From NCBI RefSeq assembly GCF_004327335.1, contig NZ_QJUO01000017.1, positions 27,989-91,988 on the forward strand: 64,000 nucleotides of DNA, in the 5' to 3' direction. Under the pieces are notes generated by a model, which made no database searches, had not been told where the DNA came from, and worked only from the letters and a program-made list of their open reading frames with translations. Both the position numbers and the translations under genes were made by a program. Source of the DNA: Stutzerimonas kirkiae. Lineage in GTDB: Bacteria > Pseudomonadota > Gammaproteobacteria > Pseudomonadales > Pseudomonadaceae. Position 1 is the stretch's first letter; each line of letters starts with the position of its first letter. This document shows, in pieces, positions 28,101 to 37,652 of the stretch.

Positions 28101-29244
28101 CCTGCAACTGCGCGACTATCAGCGCCAGCGCAGCCTCGACGACCTCGGTCCGCGCGACCTGGTGATCGTCAGCTACGGCCTGTTGCAGCAGGACAGCGAA
28201 GCCTTCGCCGCGATTCGCTGGAGCAGCGTGGTATTGGACGAGGCCCAGGCGATCAAGAACGCCCAGAGCAAACGTTCCCAGGCCGCCATGGCGTTGCAGG
28301 CGGACTTCCGCCTGGTCGCCACCGGCACACCGCTGGAAAACCACCTGGGCGAATTGTGGAACCTGTTCCGCTTCATCAACCCGGGCCTGCTCGGCAGCCA
28401 GGACAGTTTTGCCCAGCGCTTCGCCAACCCCATCGAAAATGGCGACCCCGGCGCCCGCCGCGCCCTGAAGAACCTGATCCAGCCGTTCATCCTGCGCCGC
28501 CTGAAAAACCAGGTGCTGGACGAGTTGCCGGCACGTACCGAGATCACCTACAAGGTGCCGCTCTCCGACGACGAAGCCCTCCAGTACGAGGCCCTGCGCC
28601 AGCAAGCGGTGGACAAGCTCGCCAATGCCGGTGCGGAGGATGGCCAAGCCCTCCAGGTACTGGCGGAAATCACCCGCCTGCGTCGCTTCTGCTGCCACCC
28701 ATCGCTGGTGCTGCCCGGCTCGCCACTGCTCGGCAGCAAGCTGCGGGCATTCCAGCAGATCGTCACGGAACTGCTGGAGAACCGCCACAAGGCACTGGTG
28801 TTCAGCCAGTTCGTCGACCACCTGAGCATCGTCCGCGCCTGGCTCGAACGACAGGGCATCGTCTACCAGTACCTCGACGGCGGCACCCCGGCCAAGGCGC
28901 GCCAGGCGGCGGTGGAAGCCTTCCAGGCCGGCACCGGCGAAGTCTTCCTGATCAGCCTCAAGGCCGGTGGCAGCGGGCTCAACCTGACCGCCGCCGACTA
29001 CGTCATCCACCTCGACCCCTGGTGGAACCCGGCGGTGGAAGACCAGGCCAGCGACCGTGCCCACCGCATGGGCCAGCAGCGCCCGGTGACCATCTACCGG
29101 CTGGTCACCGAGAACACCATCGAGGAACAGATCGTCGCCCTGCATGGCCGCAAGCGCGATCTCGCCGACAGCCTGCTGGATGGCGGCGAAGTGAGTGGCA
29201 AGCTGGATGCGGATGCGCTGCTGCAGTTGCTCAGGGGGCGATAG
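25138..29244 (+). CDS. SNF2-family DEAD/DEAH-type ATPase
   Basis: A 1368-residue SWI2/SNF2 ATPase. The N-terminal ~900 residues form an uncharacterised region typical of large bacterial SNF2 proteins. The C-terminal motor shows motif I DDMGLGKT (about 943-950), motif II DEAQ (about 1033), motif III ATGTPLENHLGELWNLFRFI, motif IV FSQFVDHL, and motifs V-VI GGSGLNLTAADYVIHLDPWWN and SDRAHRMGQ. Translocation on double-stranded DNA is known for the family; the cellular role here is not. The ATG at 25138 could be replaced by the one three codons later. Confidence 0.92.
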   Translation: MDQMTHEFSRIPRNYQALLYSLATSFPGQSKSALLKQLREMRCRSDSGRLLDHASLADFLQPLLQQGWITQRQLKQANETTFYGLPPQLHGDIVLHLLSSADRHDWLRKLRASQPQSTPWQPPSRPRLQQDIWLGLLEDDLEGLSEAFYRLASIIPHDQLHAQHPLQQLLASDSGRKALALLAAPTRELLLETSLGWHNLTPGAGTPAYQLALQEADSLPPGSPLGLQLALQALYRGDWQAFATHAQDSFDILGRTAGALLHGQPGETLAAFQQWLAAIRKSTRKRKIELPGSLNALYCMALIAQHDPQHYTELKQAIEMKLKAGQYEPYRILERLQAQLLGAAPAQLRTIELPKELYGLDGLLGALGLYWQDSPNAGTPDWCLRLQKQRDLLERLGYHWLAAEFDALIARQFGLPHQFTGYHAQHGLQPLVDLYQRQEAWQHALNALARIKSAPPATTASAAKKARLVWLLNLDSYYQQLEPREQRLGTKGQWSKGKAVALKRLREESDSLDFLVEQDRQAIQMIQSSHAYYGSAHYELPLELALPKLIGHPALFWSDAPDVRIDLVAGQPCLHLQEHNGNIRLRLQPEGIGGSDGPFLERETPTRLVLYPVTRELRQIADIVGEELNVPRSAKAQLVEAIGSIAPLLPIHSDIPELAGQVDEIAADTTLYAHLLPLAEGLRLQLLVRPLGEGGWFRPGHGSERLLGEQQGRTVQVVRDLHAEKQALQQVLDACPGLARADSDGQEWQLEQPQDALQVLSELQALDGDRLQCVWPEGERMRIKGNSSLQQLKLGLKQQGDWFQLQGSITLDDGKVLQLRQLLELLQASPGRFLKLGENDWLAIGDSLRKRLDELAHLAERVSDQGLRLSPLSAPLLASLAEEVDEFKAGADWQGHLERLQSLRHYQPQLPSTLQAELRDYQQEGFTWLARLAQWGVGACLADDMGLGKTVQTLALLLQRAALGPQLVVAPTSVTLNWQAESRRFAPTLQLRDYQRQRSLDDLGPRDLVIVSYGLLQQDSEAFAAIRWSSVVLDEAQAIKNAQSKRSQAAMALQADFRLVATGTPLENHLGELWNLFRFINPGLLGSQDSFAQRFANPIENGDPGARRALKNLIQPFILRRLKNQVLDELPARTEITYKVPLSDDEALQYEALRQQAVDKLANAGAEDGQALQVLAEITRLRRFCCHPSLVLPGSPLLGSKLRAFQQIVTELLENRHKALVFSQFVDHLSIVRAWLERQGIVYQYLDGGTPAKARQAAVEAFQAGTGEVFLISLKAGGSGLNLTAADYVIHLDPWWNPAVEDQASDRAHRMGQQRPVTIYRLVTENTIEEQIVALHGRKRDLADSLLDGGEVSGKLDADALLQLLRGR

Positions 29245-29436
29245 GCCAAGGGATATTCCCCTGGTCCATGGAGGGTGGCGCGCCCCTGAACGCGAAAACG
29301 GTGCGTACAGCCACCCTGCCGGACACCGGCTCACCCACACCGCGTCCAGCCAGCAGGACCCGGTCGTCATCAAGGGCATGGCGGAGGTGGCCAACAGGCC
29401 GGGCGCGGGCCCGGTCCTGCCCGCGAGGACCGATCG
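29245..29436. other. Gap between SNF2 gene and receptor remnant
   Basis: About 190 bases of GC-rich DNA with no recognisable gene. The receptor frame reads through here without its normal stop after the terminal SYDW, so the end of the receptor gene seems to have been replaced. Confidence 0.3.
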
Positions 29437-30345
29437 CCAGTCGTAGGAGACTTCCAGAGCGGCAACGCGTTCCTGGCCGTAGTAGCAACCCATGTAGTAG
29501 TTGCAGTGCGATACGTACTCCCGATCGAACAGGTTCTGTACGTTCAGTCTGGCCTGCACTCCGCGCAGGGTTGGGGACAGCTTGCTCAGGTCATAGCTGA
29601 CGCTGGTGTCATAAACGACGAACGCTGGCACTTCAAGCGTGTTGGCCGAGTTCCCGGGTTTGCGACCGGTATAGCGCGCACCCAGGCCCACTGTCAGGCC
29701 ATCAAGCAACGCCGGGGTGAAGTGATAGTCCACCCACAGGCGCCTGCATTTCGCTGCGGTTGCCCTTGGTCGAACCATTGGTCTTCGTGTAGAACGAGTC
29801 GATGTAGCTGGCAGAAGCCAGAATATCGATATTGGAAATGCTGGATTTCGCTTCCAGCTCGACACCACGACTACGGACCTCGGCAGACTGCTCGGAGTAC
29901 TGTCGATAGGTCAAATCGGTGGTCAGCATGTTTTCTTGTGTGAGCTCGAATACAGATGCAGTGATCAGTGTCTTGTCGAATGGCTGGTATTTCACCCCCA
30001 CTTCGTACTGCTTGCCTTCAGTAGGGTCGAACGCATTGCCGCCACGCTCCGGCGCGGTGGTACCCACCAGGGGAACAAAGGCATGACCGTAGCGGCCGGT
30101 CACCCCGCGAGAAGGAAATCATGAGTCAGCTCGCCTGGTACCAGTACTTGAATACGGGTCACACGCGAAAAAGCAGCCAACGCACCATCCAGAGATTGCG
30201 CCGGGATGGAGAACGGGTAGGCGTCGTTCTGCGCCTGCACGCCTTGCGCCGCACTGGCGAAATGCAATGGCGACAGGCTGGCAGCGATGGCCAGAGACAG
30301 CAGGGTCGGCAGGCCAATGCGGCGCGCGGCGACGGAGTAATGCAT
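29437..30345 (-). pseudogene. TonB-dependent siderophore receptor remnant (internal deletion and frameshift)
   Basis: The start survives: signal peptide and STN domain (YPFSIPAQSLDGALAAFSRVTRIQVLVP, then THDFLLAG). At about 30105 it jumps straight to a late barrel segment (ERGGNAFDPTEGKQYEVGVKYQPFDKTL), so the plug and most of the barrel are gone. At about 29740 the frame shifts again, and the last strands (LWVDYHFTPALLDGL, RLNVQNLFDREYVSHC, ALEVSYDW) are in another frame with no stop at the normal end. The STN domain places it with a sigma/FecR system whose remnants lie at 31680-32110 on the same strand. Confidence 0.88.
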
Positions 30346-30671
30346 GGTGATCTCCCCAGTGATCGGATTCGATGTCGGCCCGGCACCCTTGATTGTTGAG
30401 AGTGCGTTCTATTCGTGCCTCAATCACCAGGGACGCCAGTGCCGGGAAAAACCCTGAGCAAAATTTCACAAACCTGCGAGCGGCATGAATCTCGGGGTGC
30501 CATGGCGCTATTCAACATTTGCAACAATCGGACGCAGGCCGCCTGCAACGATGCATTGACCTGGGTATGGCGGCTCTTTAGTCTTCGCCGCGTAACGCCG
30601 GGCCCCTCTGACGGCTGCCGCCGCCATGTCGGAGTTACAGTCTGTATAACTTCGACTGAAGGAGGGGCCTG
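30346..30671. promoter_or_regulatory. Upstream region of terC and of the receptor remnant
   Basis: A 326-base gap between divergent units. GGGGAGATCACC is the old ribosome site of the receptor. I looked for a yybP-ykoY manganese riboswitch, which controls some terC relatives, and did not find its conserved pattern. Confidence 0.3.
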
Positions 30672-31676
30672 ATGAACGCCCTAGAAACGTTTTTCCTCGC
30701 TGAGTTCATGGGCACGGCCACCTGGCTGTGGCTGTCCTTTCTTGTACTGGTCTTTTCTCTGCTGGCGTTCGATCTCGGTGTGCTGCACCGCGACAACAAG
30801 CCCATCGGCGTCAAGGAAAGCCTGATGCTCTCCGCCGGCTATATCACCGCCGGCCTGCTGTTCTCGATCTGGGTCTGGTATCAGAAAGGTGGAGACTCAA
30901 GCCTCGACTACCTGACCGGCTTCCTGATCGAGAAGTCCCTGTCCATCGACAACGTCTTCGTCATGGCGCTGATCTTCAGCTTCCTCGGCATCCCCCGCGA
31001 GTATCAGCACAAGGTGCTGTTCTGGGGCATTCTCGGGGTGATCGTGCTGCGCGCGCTGATGATCGGCCTGGGCGCGGTACTGATCCACCGCTTCGAGTGG
31101 ATTCTCTACGTGTTCGGCGTGTTCCTGGTGGTCACCGGTATTCGCATGCTGTTCGCCAAGGTCGATGACCACCCGGACCTGGCCAACAACTTCCTGGTCA
31201 GGTTCCTGCGCACCCATCTGCGCGTCACCGACCAGTTGCACGGGCAGCGCTTCTTCGTGCGCCAGCCGGATCGGCACGGCAAGACCGTACTCTGGGCCAC
31301 CCCCCTGCTGCTGGCGCTGATATTGATCGAATGCGCCGACGTGGTGTTCGCGGTGGACAGCGTGCCGGCGATCTTCGCCATCACCCAGGACCCGTTCATC
31401 ATCTACACCTCGAACATCTTCGCCATCCTCGGCCTGCGCGCGCTGTACTTCGCCCTGGCCGCGCTGATCCACCGCTTCGCCTACCTCAAGTACGCGCTGG
31501 CGCTGGTGCTGGTGTTCATCGGCAGCAAGATTTTCCTGGTCGGCTTCATCGGCAAGATCCCCGCAGCCATCTCCCTCGGCGTGACCCTGGGGCTGTTGGC
31601 CGGTGGCGTGCTGCTCTCGCTGTGGAAGACACGCACCGAAGCGGCCACGCCCGCACAGGCTCACGACGAGAAGTGA
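30672..31676 (+). CDS. TerC/Alx-family integral membrane protein
   Basis: A 334-residue multi-helix membrane protein of the TerC family (tellurite resistance TerC; Alx of E. coli, linked to manganese export). Family signatures visible: LFDLGVL-like AFDLGVLHRD, EKSLSIDNVFVMALIFSFLGIP, ALMIGLGAVLIHRFEWILYVFGVFLVVTGIRM, and LIECADVVFAVDSVPAIFAITQDPFIIYTSNIFAILGLRALYF. AAGGAGG sits before the ATG. It lies between the pieces of a decayed sigma/FecR/receptor locus and points the other way, which suggests later insertion. No tellurite operon genes accompany it. Confidence 0.92.
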   Translation: MNALETFFLAEFMGTATWLWLSFLVLVFSLLAFDLGVLHRDNKPIGVKESLMLSAGYITAGLLFSIWVWYQKGGDSSLDYLTGFLIEKSLSIDNVFVMALIFSFLGIPREYQHKVLFWGILGVIVLRALMIGLGAVLIHRFEWILYVFGVFLVVTGIRMLFAKVDDHPDLANNFLVRFLRTHLRVTDQLHGQRFFVRQPDRHGKTVLWATPLLLALILIECADVVFAVDSVPAIFAITQDPFIIYTSNIFAILGLRALYFALAALIHRFAYLKYALALVLVFIGSKIFLVGFIGKIPAAISLGVTLGLLAGGVLLSLWKTRTEAATPAQAHDEK

Positions 31677-31679
31677 CTG

Positions 31680-31992
31680 GCGCATCGGCCCGCAGACGCT
31701 CGAGCCAGGCCAGTTGCAGGGCGAGCAGCCCGACGGCCAGCAGTAGCACGGCGGCACAGGCCCATGCTCCTGGTTGCCGGAGGTTACGGCTTTCCTTGCG
31801 CAGTACCTGCCGTGCCGGCTCCCGCAAGGCGCCCAGCAGGCGCTGCACTTCATCCCAGGCCTGTCGCTGCGCCGTCCCCTGCGCCAGCCAGGCCGCGAAC
31901 GCCTGGCGGTCGCGCACACCGGCATCATCGGCGCTCAAGCGGAAATGCCAGGCACTGGCCTCCTCGAACAGGCGGTCTTCGTCGTCGATCAT
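31680..31992 (-). pseudogene. FecR-family anti-sigma remnant (N-terminal part only)
   Basis: From the ATG at 31992 the frame gives a clear FecR N-terminus: EASAWHFRLSADDAGVRDRQAFAAWLAQGTAQRQAWDEV, then a membrane helix (WACAAVLLLAVGLLALQLAWL). The periplasmic FecR domain is missing; after residue ~100 the frame runs into antisense terC sequence. An intact FecR is about 300-330 residues. Its start lies 7 bases after the sigma remnant stop, the normal operon spacing. Confidence 0.85.
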
Positions 31993-31999
31993 GCCCGGC

Positions 32000-32110
32000 T
32001 CAGTCACCGGTGCGCCGGACGACGAAGCGCTCCAGGGCTTTTTTCTGCTCGGAGAACAGGCGTGCGAGTTGCGCATTCCAGGAAGGCAAGGCGAATCCCC
32101 TGCATGGCAT
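32000..32110 (-). pseudogene. ECF sigma factor remnant
   Basis: A 36-codon frame ending QLARLFSEQKKALERFVVRRTGD, the typical first helix of FecI-type sigma factors (region 2 start), then a stop where region 2 should continue. Regions 2.2-4 are absent. It directly precedes the FecR remnant, in the order sigma-FecR-receptor seen at 5.8-10.2 kb. The assignment rests on this short motif plus the context. Confidence 0.7.
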
Positions 32111-32142
32111 GGCTAGTGAGGGCGGCCACACTACCACCAGAT

Positions 32143-32164
32143 GCAAATGATTCAAAATCATGCA
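32143..32164. promoter_or_regulatory. Fur-box-like palindrome before the sigma remnant
   Basis: GCAAATGATTCAAAATCATGCA contains the dyad ATGATT/AATCAT and resembles an iron-box. It lies about 33 bases before the dead sigma gene and just past the gshA stop on the other side, so the regulatory site appears better preserved than the genes. Confidence 0.5.
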
Positions 32165-32173
32165 AGCGTCGAT

Positions 32174-33760
32174 TCAGACGCTGATACCCACCAGGCTCGC
32201 CTGATAAGCCGCGACGAAGCTGTCGAAGTCGCCACTTTCGTCACGCTCCAGCGCAGCCTGCTCTTCCAGCGAGCGCCTGGCATCGTCATCGAACGCCTGG
32301 GCGAGCGCCGCGGGCAGCGGCTCTGCCCGGAAGTACTCGGCATGGGCGCGGCTCTGGCGCAGGGAAAAGTCGCGGAAGCTCTCCCGCCCTTCGCGCAGGC
32401 ACGCCAGTACCCGGGCCGAAGGCGTCAGGGAAGAGTCCTCGACCTTCGCCCGCTGCACCCGCACCGCACGTGCATGATCTTCCCCACCCTGCCCGGCATC
32501 GAACAGGGCGGCCGCCTGGCCGATCTGCTCCAGCAACTCCCGCGCCCAGTCCTGCAGGCCGACCGCCTGCCCACGACGCTGCAATTGCAGGCCCGGACGG
32601 CGCCCCTCCTTGACCACGCGGAGGAAATTGCTGCCGCTGGCGGAGCACTCGCCGTCGGCCAGGCACGGGCTCTCCTGCAACGCGCAGTAGAGCAGGAAGG
32701 CATCCAGGAAACGCGCCTCGTCGATATCCACCCCCAGCGGCAGGAAGGGGTCGATATCCAGGCAGCGCACCTCGACGTACTGCACACCACGCGCCATCAG
32801 CGCCTGGATCGGCCGCTCGCCGCTGTAGGTGACGCGCTTGGGCCGAATGCTCGAGTAGTACTCGTTTTCGATCTGCAGCACATTGGTGTTGAGTTGCTGC
32901 CACTGCCCGCTGGCATCGTGGGTACCCAGCGCCGCATACGGCGGATAGGGCGTGGAGACAGCCAGGCGCAGGCTCTCGGTATAACTGTGCAATGCGTCGT
33001 AGCAAGGCGTCAGCCCGGACTGCGCGTTGTTCTGGTAACCCAGGTCGCTCATGCGCAGGCTGGTGGCCCAGGGCAGGTAGAGGGTGTCCGCGTCGAGCTG
33101 CTCCAGCCCGTGGGCGCGCCCGCGCAGGAAATCCGCATCCAGCGCCGGCGAAGCACCGAACAGGTACATCAGCAGCCAGCTGTAGCGGCGGAAATTGCGG
33201 ATCAGGGCAATGTAGCGCTCCGACTGGTAGTCCCTCCGCGGCCGGGTATCACCCTCGGCGACCTGCAGCACCGCCCACAGGCGTTCCGGCAGCGAGAAGT
33301 TGTAGTGGATACCGGCAATGCACTGCATGGTCTTGCCATAACGCACCGCCAGGCCTCGCCGGTAGACATGCTTGAGCCGCCCGACATTGGAGCTGCCATA
33401 TTCGGCGATGGGGATGCGCGCCTCGTCCGGTAGCGGGCAGGGCATCGAATGGCTCCAGAGGTACTCGCCGTCCAGCCGGGAATAGGTGAAGCGGTGCACC
33501 GCATCCAGCTCGTCCAGCGTCGCCTGGGGATCTTCGGCGGTCGGCGTGATGAACTCGAGCAGCGACTCGGAGTAGTCGGTGGTAATGCGCGTGTGCGTCA
33601 GCGCCGAGCCCAGCGCACGGGGATGCGGCGTCAGCGCCAGCTCTCCACGTGCGTCGACACGCAGGCACTCGCGTTCGATACCGTGCAGGCACTGGCCGAG
33701 CAGCGACAGGTTGGATGGCTCGGCCAACAGCGCCAGGCGCCCGGAGAAAAGATCGCTCAA
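32174..33760 (-). CDS. gshA: Glutamate-cysteine ligase
   Basis: First enzyme of glutathione synthesis, joining glutamate and cysteine with ATP. The 528-residue length fits the gammaproteobacterial GshA family. Conserved stretches: [73 protein letters not shown]. The start is TTG, with AAGGA 8 bases upstream; the nearby ATG is in another frame. Confidence 0.96.
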   Translation of the reverse strand: MSDLFSGRLALLAEPSNLSLLGQCLHGIERECLRVDARGELALTPHPRALGSALTHTRITTDYSESLLEFITPTAEDPQATLDELDAVHRFTYSRLDGEYLWSHSMPCPLPDEARIPIAEYGSSNVGRLKHVYRRGLAVRYGKTMQCIAGIHYNFSLPERLWAVLQVAEGDTRPRRDYQSERYIALIRNFRRYSWLLMYLFGASPALDADFLRGRAHGLEQLDADTLYLPWATSLRMSDLGYQNNAQSGLTPCYDALHSYTESLRLAVSTPYPPYAALGTHDASGQWQQLNTNVLQIENEYYSSIRPKRVTYSGERPIQALMARGVQYVEVRCLDIDPFLPLGVDIDEARFLDAFLLYCALQESPCLADGECSASGSNFLRVVKEGRRPGLQLQRRGQAVGLQDWARELLEQIGQAAALFDAGQGGEDHARAVRVQRAKVEDSSLTPSARVLACLREGRESFRDFSLRQSRAHAEYFRAEPLPAALAQAFDDDARRSLEEQAALERDESGDFDSFVAAYQASLVGISV

Positions 33761-34276
33761 GTTCGAATTCCTTCACTCTACAGTCGGCACAATATGGGGT
33801 GGCAGGCAGGCGGCTTCAAGTTACAAGCATCAGGTTGGAAGAAAAAACTGCCCATACATGCCATTACCGATCACAAGCGCCCCGTCGAGAATCGCCGGCA
33901 AAGCGCTATCGCCGGCGAAATCGGCCCCGCCACCCGGCCCGCCTCATCACGAAGAAATCCACTCGCCATTACCCGGCGACCACGGGCCAAGACCTCATGT
34001 GAGTCCCCGGCCACCCTCCTCGCGAGGCTTAGGCAATGCACTGGGGATGCAGAGCAAAGGTTGCCCCCGGCGCTTTTATCGCCGCACAGGGGAAAGAAGC
34101 AGAACAGATGCAGCCCAATGATGTCAAAACGACACACGCACTCGACCAGAAGCATGGCACCAGAGCATGTCCGCCCCTGGCGCCACCCGTTCGCCTCCCG
34201 ATGAATGCATCGTTTCACCAGCAGTCGAACGATGGCCAGGGAAGCAGAGAACAGCAAAGAGGGAGGAAAATGCATC
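33761..34276. other. Gap between gshA and the MHYT-GGDEF-EAL gene
   Basis: A 516-base region between divergent genes. Frames here are unremarkable in composition and show no family motif. The MHYT frame is open from 34205 but no better start than 34277 is visible. Confidence 0.3.
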
Positions 34277-36490
34277 ATGGAGCAACTGGGCATCCGATTC
34301 CTCGGACAGAAACCCGAAGCAGGCTGGCAGATACTGGATCATGGTCGCCATGACCCCTGGCTGCTGGTATTGGCCTGCCTGATCGCGATAGCCGGCAGCC
34401 TGGGCACACTGGTGATCGTCGAACACTTCAGGTATCTGGAACGCCCCGGGCTGCGCAGGGCCTGGTGGATCGTCGGCAGCCTGTGCCTGGCGGGCGGGGT
34501 CTGGTCGATGCACTTCATCAGCATGCTCGCGATGCAGGCTCCGGTGGCGATCAGCTACGACCTGCCCACCACCCTCCTTTCCCTGCTGGTGGCGTTCGCC
34601 GCCGCGCTGCTGGCGCTGCACTGCATGGGCCGCAACGGCAATAGCCCGCTGCACCGCCTGAGCGCCGCCCTGCTGATCGGCCTCGGTATCGCCGCCATGC
34701 ATTACAGCGGCATGGCAGCCATGCGTTCGGAGGCCGTCGTCTATTACTCGGTCGACCTGTTCATCCTGTCCATCCTGGTGGCCGTCGCCGCCAGCCTGGC
34801 CGCTCTACTGCTGGCCGAATTCATCTCCCACGGCGACATGCCGCAGCGCAAAAGCTTCATTGCCATTGCCGCACTGCTGATGGGGGCTGCCGTCACATCC
34901 ATGCATTTCACCGGCATGGCGGCCTTGCATCTGGTCGCCCCCGAAGGCACCGAAACCTTTTTGCATGACGTGACCAACAGCCAGACACTGGGCCTGATCA
35001 TCGGCGGGGTCACTTTCGTCATCATCGTATTCAGCCTGGTGGCCGCCTGGGCGAACCGCAAGCTCGATGAAAAGGACCGGGACCTGCAACACGTCAACAG
35101 CCTGCTGGAGCAGCTCGATAGCACCCAGTCCTCGCTGGAGAAGGCCGCCTACTTCGACCCTCTGACCAACCTGTTGAACCGCCGTGGCTTCAACCGCGCC
35201 TTTTCCGCCCATCTGAATGAGCACGCCGACAGCGGCACCCTGGCCGTCATGTTCCTCGACGTGGACAACTTCAAGCGAATCAACGACAGCCTGGGGCACG
35301 ATGCGGGGGACCGGATGCTGCGCATCGTGGCGTCCCGTCTGCAGGCGATCCTGCGCGAGAACGACCTGATCGCCCGCCTGGGAGGCGACGAGTTCTGCGT
35401 GGTGGCCCAGGTGGAACAGGAGGACACGGCGAAATCCCTGGCCTGCCGCCTGCTGCAACACATGCAGGAACCCATCGCGCTGGCCGACCGCCACCTGGTA
35501 GTCACCACCAGCGTCGGCATCAGCCTGTACCCGCAGGATGGCACCTCGCCCAAGGAACTGCTCAAGCATGCGGACCTAGCGCTCTACCAGTCCAAGGCCA
35601 ACGGGCGCAATACCGTGCACTTCTTCAACCAGCAACTGAAGCAGAAGGCCTCGCTCGAACTGCAACTGGAAGAAGACCTGCGCACGGCGCTGCAGCAGAA
35701 CGATGGGCTGGAACTCTTCTATCAACCCATCATCGAGCTGAAAAGTGGAAAGCCAAGCAAACTGGAGGCCCTCATACGCTGGAACCATCCGCAACACGGC
35801 CTGCTGACACCGGAGCGCTTCATTCCCGTGGCCGAAGCCAATGGCCTCATCGACATGCTCGACGACTGGGTATTGCGCCAGGCCCATGCGGACTTGCGGC
35901 AGCTCGATCAGGCCGGCTACCAGGGGCTCCCTCTCGCCGTCAACTGCTCCGCGCTGAACCTGTGCGGGAACGGCCTGCCACAGCGCATCGCGAGGATTTT
36001 CGGCAGCGACCAGCGGATCAGGCAACGGATAGAACTCGAAGTGACGGAAAGCGCCCTGCTCGGAGATATCGAACATGCCATCGAGCAACTGGAACGCATC
36101 CGGGCCACTGGCGTACGCGTGGCCATCGATGACTTTGGTACCGGCTATTCGTCGCTCGCCTACCTCAAGCGCCTGCCCCTGGATACGCTCAAGATCGACC
36201 GCTGCTTCATACAGGACCTGGCCTTCTGCCCCCAGGGAAGGGAAATCGTCCGCGCGATCATCGCCATGGCCCATGCGTTGCAAATGGATGTGGTCGCCGA
36301 AGGCGTGGAAGATGCCGAGCAACTGCGCATACTGCGCGCCGATGGCTGCGACCAGGTGCAAGGCTTCTTCTTCGGCACGCCCATGCCGCTGCAGAGACTG
36401 CTCGCACAGTGCCCGCACCATGACCGCGCCATGGAAGCATGGCGCTGGCCAACGGCCGCACCATCGGACATGCTGGGGTCGCACAGCTGA
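34277..36490 (+). CDS. MHYT-GGDEF-EAL membrane protein, MucR-like
   Basis: A 737-residue protein with the domain order of P. aeruginosa MucR, which tunes cyclic di-GMP for alginate production. Seven membrane helices carry the MHYT repeats (SMHFISMLAM, AMHYSGMAAM, SMHFTGMAAL), proposed to bind copper and sense O2, CO or NO. Next is GGDEF with an intact RLGGDEFCVV loop, then EAL with KLEALIRWNH and the catalytic DDFGTGYSSL, so both activities may be present. I start at the ATG at 34277 (GGAGG 10 bases upstream). It points toward cdaR, 25 bases downstream, but is probably not functionally linked to it. Confidence 0.92.
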   Translation: MEQLGIRFLGQKPEAGWQILDHGRHDPWLLVLACLIAIAGSLGTLVIVEHFRYLERPGLRRAWWIVGSLCLAGGVWSMHFISMLAMQAPVAISYDLPTTLLSLLVAFAAALLALHCMGRNGNSPLHRLSAALLIGLGIAAMHYSGMAAMRSEAVVYYSVDLFILSILVAVAASLAALLLAEFISHGDMPQRKSFIAIAALLMGAAVTSMHFTGMAALHLVAPEGTETFLHDVTNSQTLGLIIGGVTFVIIVFSLVAAWANRKLDEKDRDLQHVNSLLEQLDSTQSSLEKAAYFDPLTNLLNRRGFNRAFSAHLNEHADSGTLAVMFLDVDNFKRINDSLGHDAGDRMLRIVASRLQAILRENDLIARLGGDEFCVVAQVEQEDTAKSLACRLLQHMQEPIALADRHLVVTTSVGISLYPQDGTSPKELLKHADLALYQSKANGRNTVHFFNQQLKQKASLELQLEEDLRTALQQNDGLELFYQPIIELKSGKPSKLEALIRWNHPQHGLLTPERFIPVAEANGLIDMLDDWVLRQAHADLRQLDQAGYQGLPLAVNCSALNLCGNGLPQRIARIFGSDQRIRQRIELEVTESALLGDIEHAIEQLERIRATGVRVAIDDFGTGYSSLAYLKRLPLDTLKIDRCFIQDLAFCPQGREIVRAIIAMAHALQMDVVAEGVEDAEQLRILRADGCDQVQGFFFGTPMPLQRLLAQCPHHDRAMEAWRWPTAAPSDMLGSHS

Positions 36491-36515
36491 ACCCCGAAAC
36501 GGTTCCGAGGCCCCC

Positions 36516-37652
36516 ATGCTAGAACTCGACTCCACCCTGGCGCAGCATATCGTCGAGCGCGCCATGGCCATCCTGCCGCACAATATCAATGTGATGGATG
36601 CCCAGGGCATGATCATCGGCAGCGGCGATCCCAGCCGCCTGCACACCCGCCACGAAGGCGCGCAACTGGTACTGGCCAACCGCCGCGTGGTGGAAATCGA
36701 CGAGCAGGCGGCCGCCTGTCTGCGCGGGGTCAAGCCGGGGGTCAACCTGCCGTTGCGGCATGCCGAGCACCTGATCGGCGTGCTCGGTATCACCGGCGCC
36801 CCGGAAGTCGTCCGCCCCTATGCGGAACTGGTGCGCATGGCTGCCGAAATGCTCGTCGAGCAACGAGTGTTGCAGTCCGAACGGAACTGGCAGCGTCACC
36901 AGCAGGAAGCCTGGCTGCGTCACTTGCTCGACCCGCGACAGACACTCGCCAGCCTGGAAGCCGAGCAGGAACGCCTGGCGCTGAACCTGGGCTGGCCGAG
37001 GCAGATGTGCCTGCTGCGCCTGAGCGATGCGGACGATCCGCTGCCACGCCAGACCCGCCTGCTCGACACCCTCGGTGGCAAGAGCGAATACCTGCTGGCG
37101 CCGCTGGGGCGAAATGAAGTGCTCTGGTGCCGCCCCCACAGCGCCAGCCGCGACGACCAGGCCTGGCTGGCACTGGCCGATGAGCGCGAATGGGGGGTGC
37201 AGTCCCTGGCCCTGAGCGACCCCTTGCATGGGCTGGGTGAGCTGCGTCAGGCCAGCCTGGTGTTACATGATCTGCAAGCCTATGGCCAGGCCCGCTTTCC
37301 CGAGCGACGGCTGTTACGCCTGGAACAATTGCGCCTGCCGACCCTCCTCCATTCCCAGCGCCACAACTGGCTGCTGCAGGGCTGGCTGGCACCGCTACGG
37401 CAGGTCCTGGCCCAGGATACCCAGGGCAGCCTGCGGGCAACCCTGGACGCCTGGTGTGCCCATGATGGCCAGATCCAAGCCTGCGCCGAAGCGCTGGGCA
37501 TTCACCGCAATACCCTGCGTTACCGGCTGGAGCGTATCGGCGAACTCAGCGGCCTCGACCTCACCCGCATGGATCAGCGCCTGCAACTGTCGCTGGGCCT
37601 GGGCCTGGGCCTGCTGGGTAGCGCCAGCATAGGGTGTGCCGCGCGCACCTGA
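36516..37652 (+). CDS. cdaR: Sugar-diacid/glycerate regulator CdaR
   Basis: A 378-residue activator of the CdaR/SdaR family, which controls galactarate, glucarate and glycerate use. The N-terminal diacid-recognition domain shows AQHIVERAMAILPHNINVMDAQGMIIGSGD and the C-terminal PucR-type helix-turn-helix shows ACAEALGIHRNTLRYRLERIGELSGLDL. A GntP permease and glycerate kinase follow on the same strand. The last ~8 codons (IGCAART) are encoded by a dispersed GGGTGYGCC repeat found again at 40.5 kb, so the natural C-terminus has been changed. Confidence 0.93.
   Translation: MLELDSTLAQHIVERAMAILPHNINVMDAQGMIIGSGDPSRLHTRHEGAQLVLANRRVVEIDEQAAACLRGVKPGVNLPLRHAEHLIGVLGITGAPEVVRPYAELVRMAAEMLVEQRVLQSERNWQRHQQEAWLRHLLDPRQTLASLEAEQERLALNLGWPRQMCLLRLSDADDPLPRQTRLLDTLGGKSEYLLAPLGRNEVLWCRPHSASRDDQAWLALADEREWGVQSLALSDPLHGLGELRQASLVLHDLQAYGQARFPERRLLRLEQLRLPTLLHSQRHNWLLQGWLAPLRQVLAQDTQGSLRATLDAWCAHDGQIQACAEALGIHRNTLRYRLERIGELSGLDLTRMDQRLQLSLGLGLGLLGSASIGCAART

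Noticed and set aside
25837..29868. A 1343-codon frame antisense to the SNF2 gene.
   Set aside because: Only its first ~144 codons (receptor remnant) are real; the rest is antisense shadow reached because the receptor lost its stop.
30415..30671. yybP-ykoY manganese riboswitch upstream of terC.
   Set aside because: Some terC relatives have it, but the conserved GGGGAGUA-type pattern is not present.
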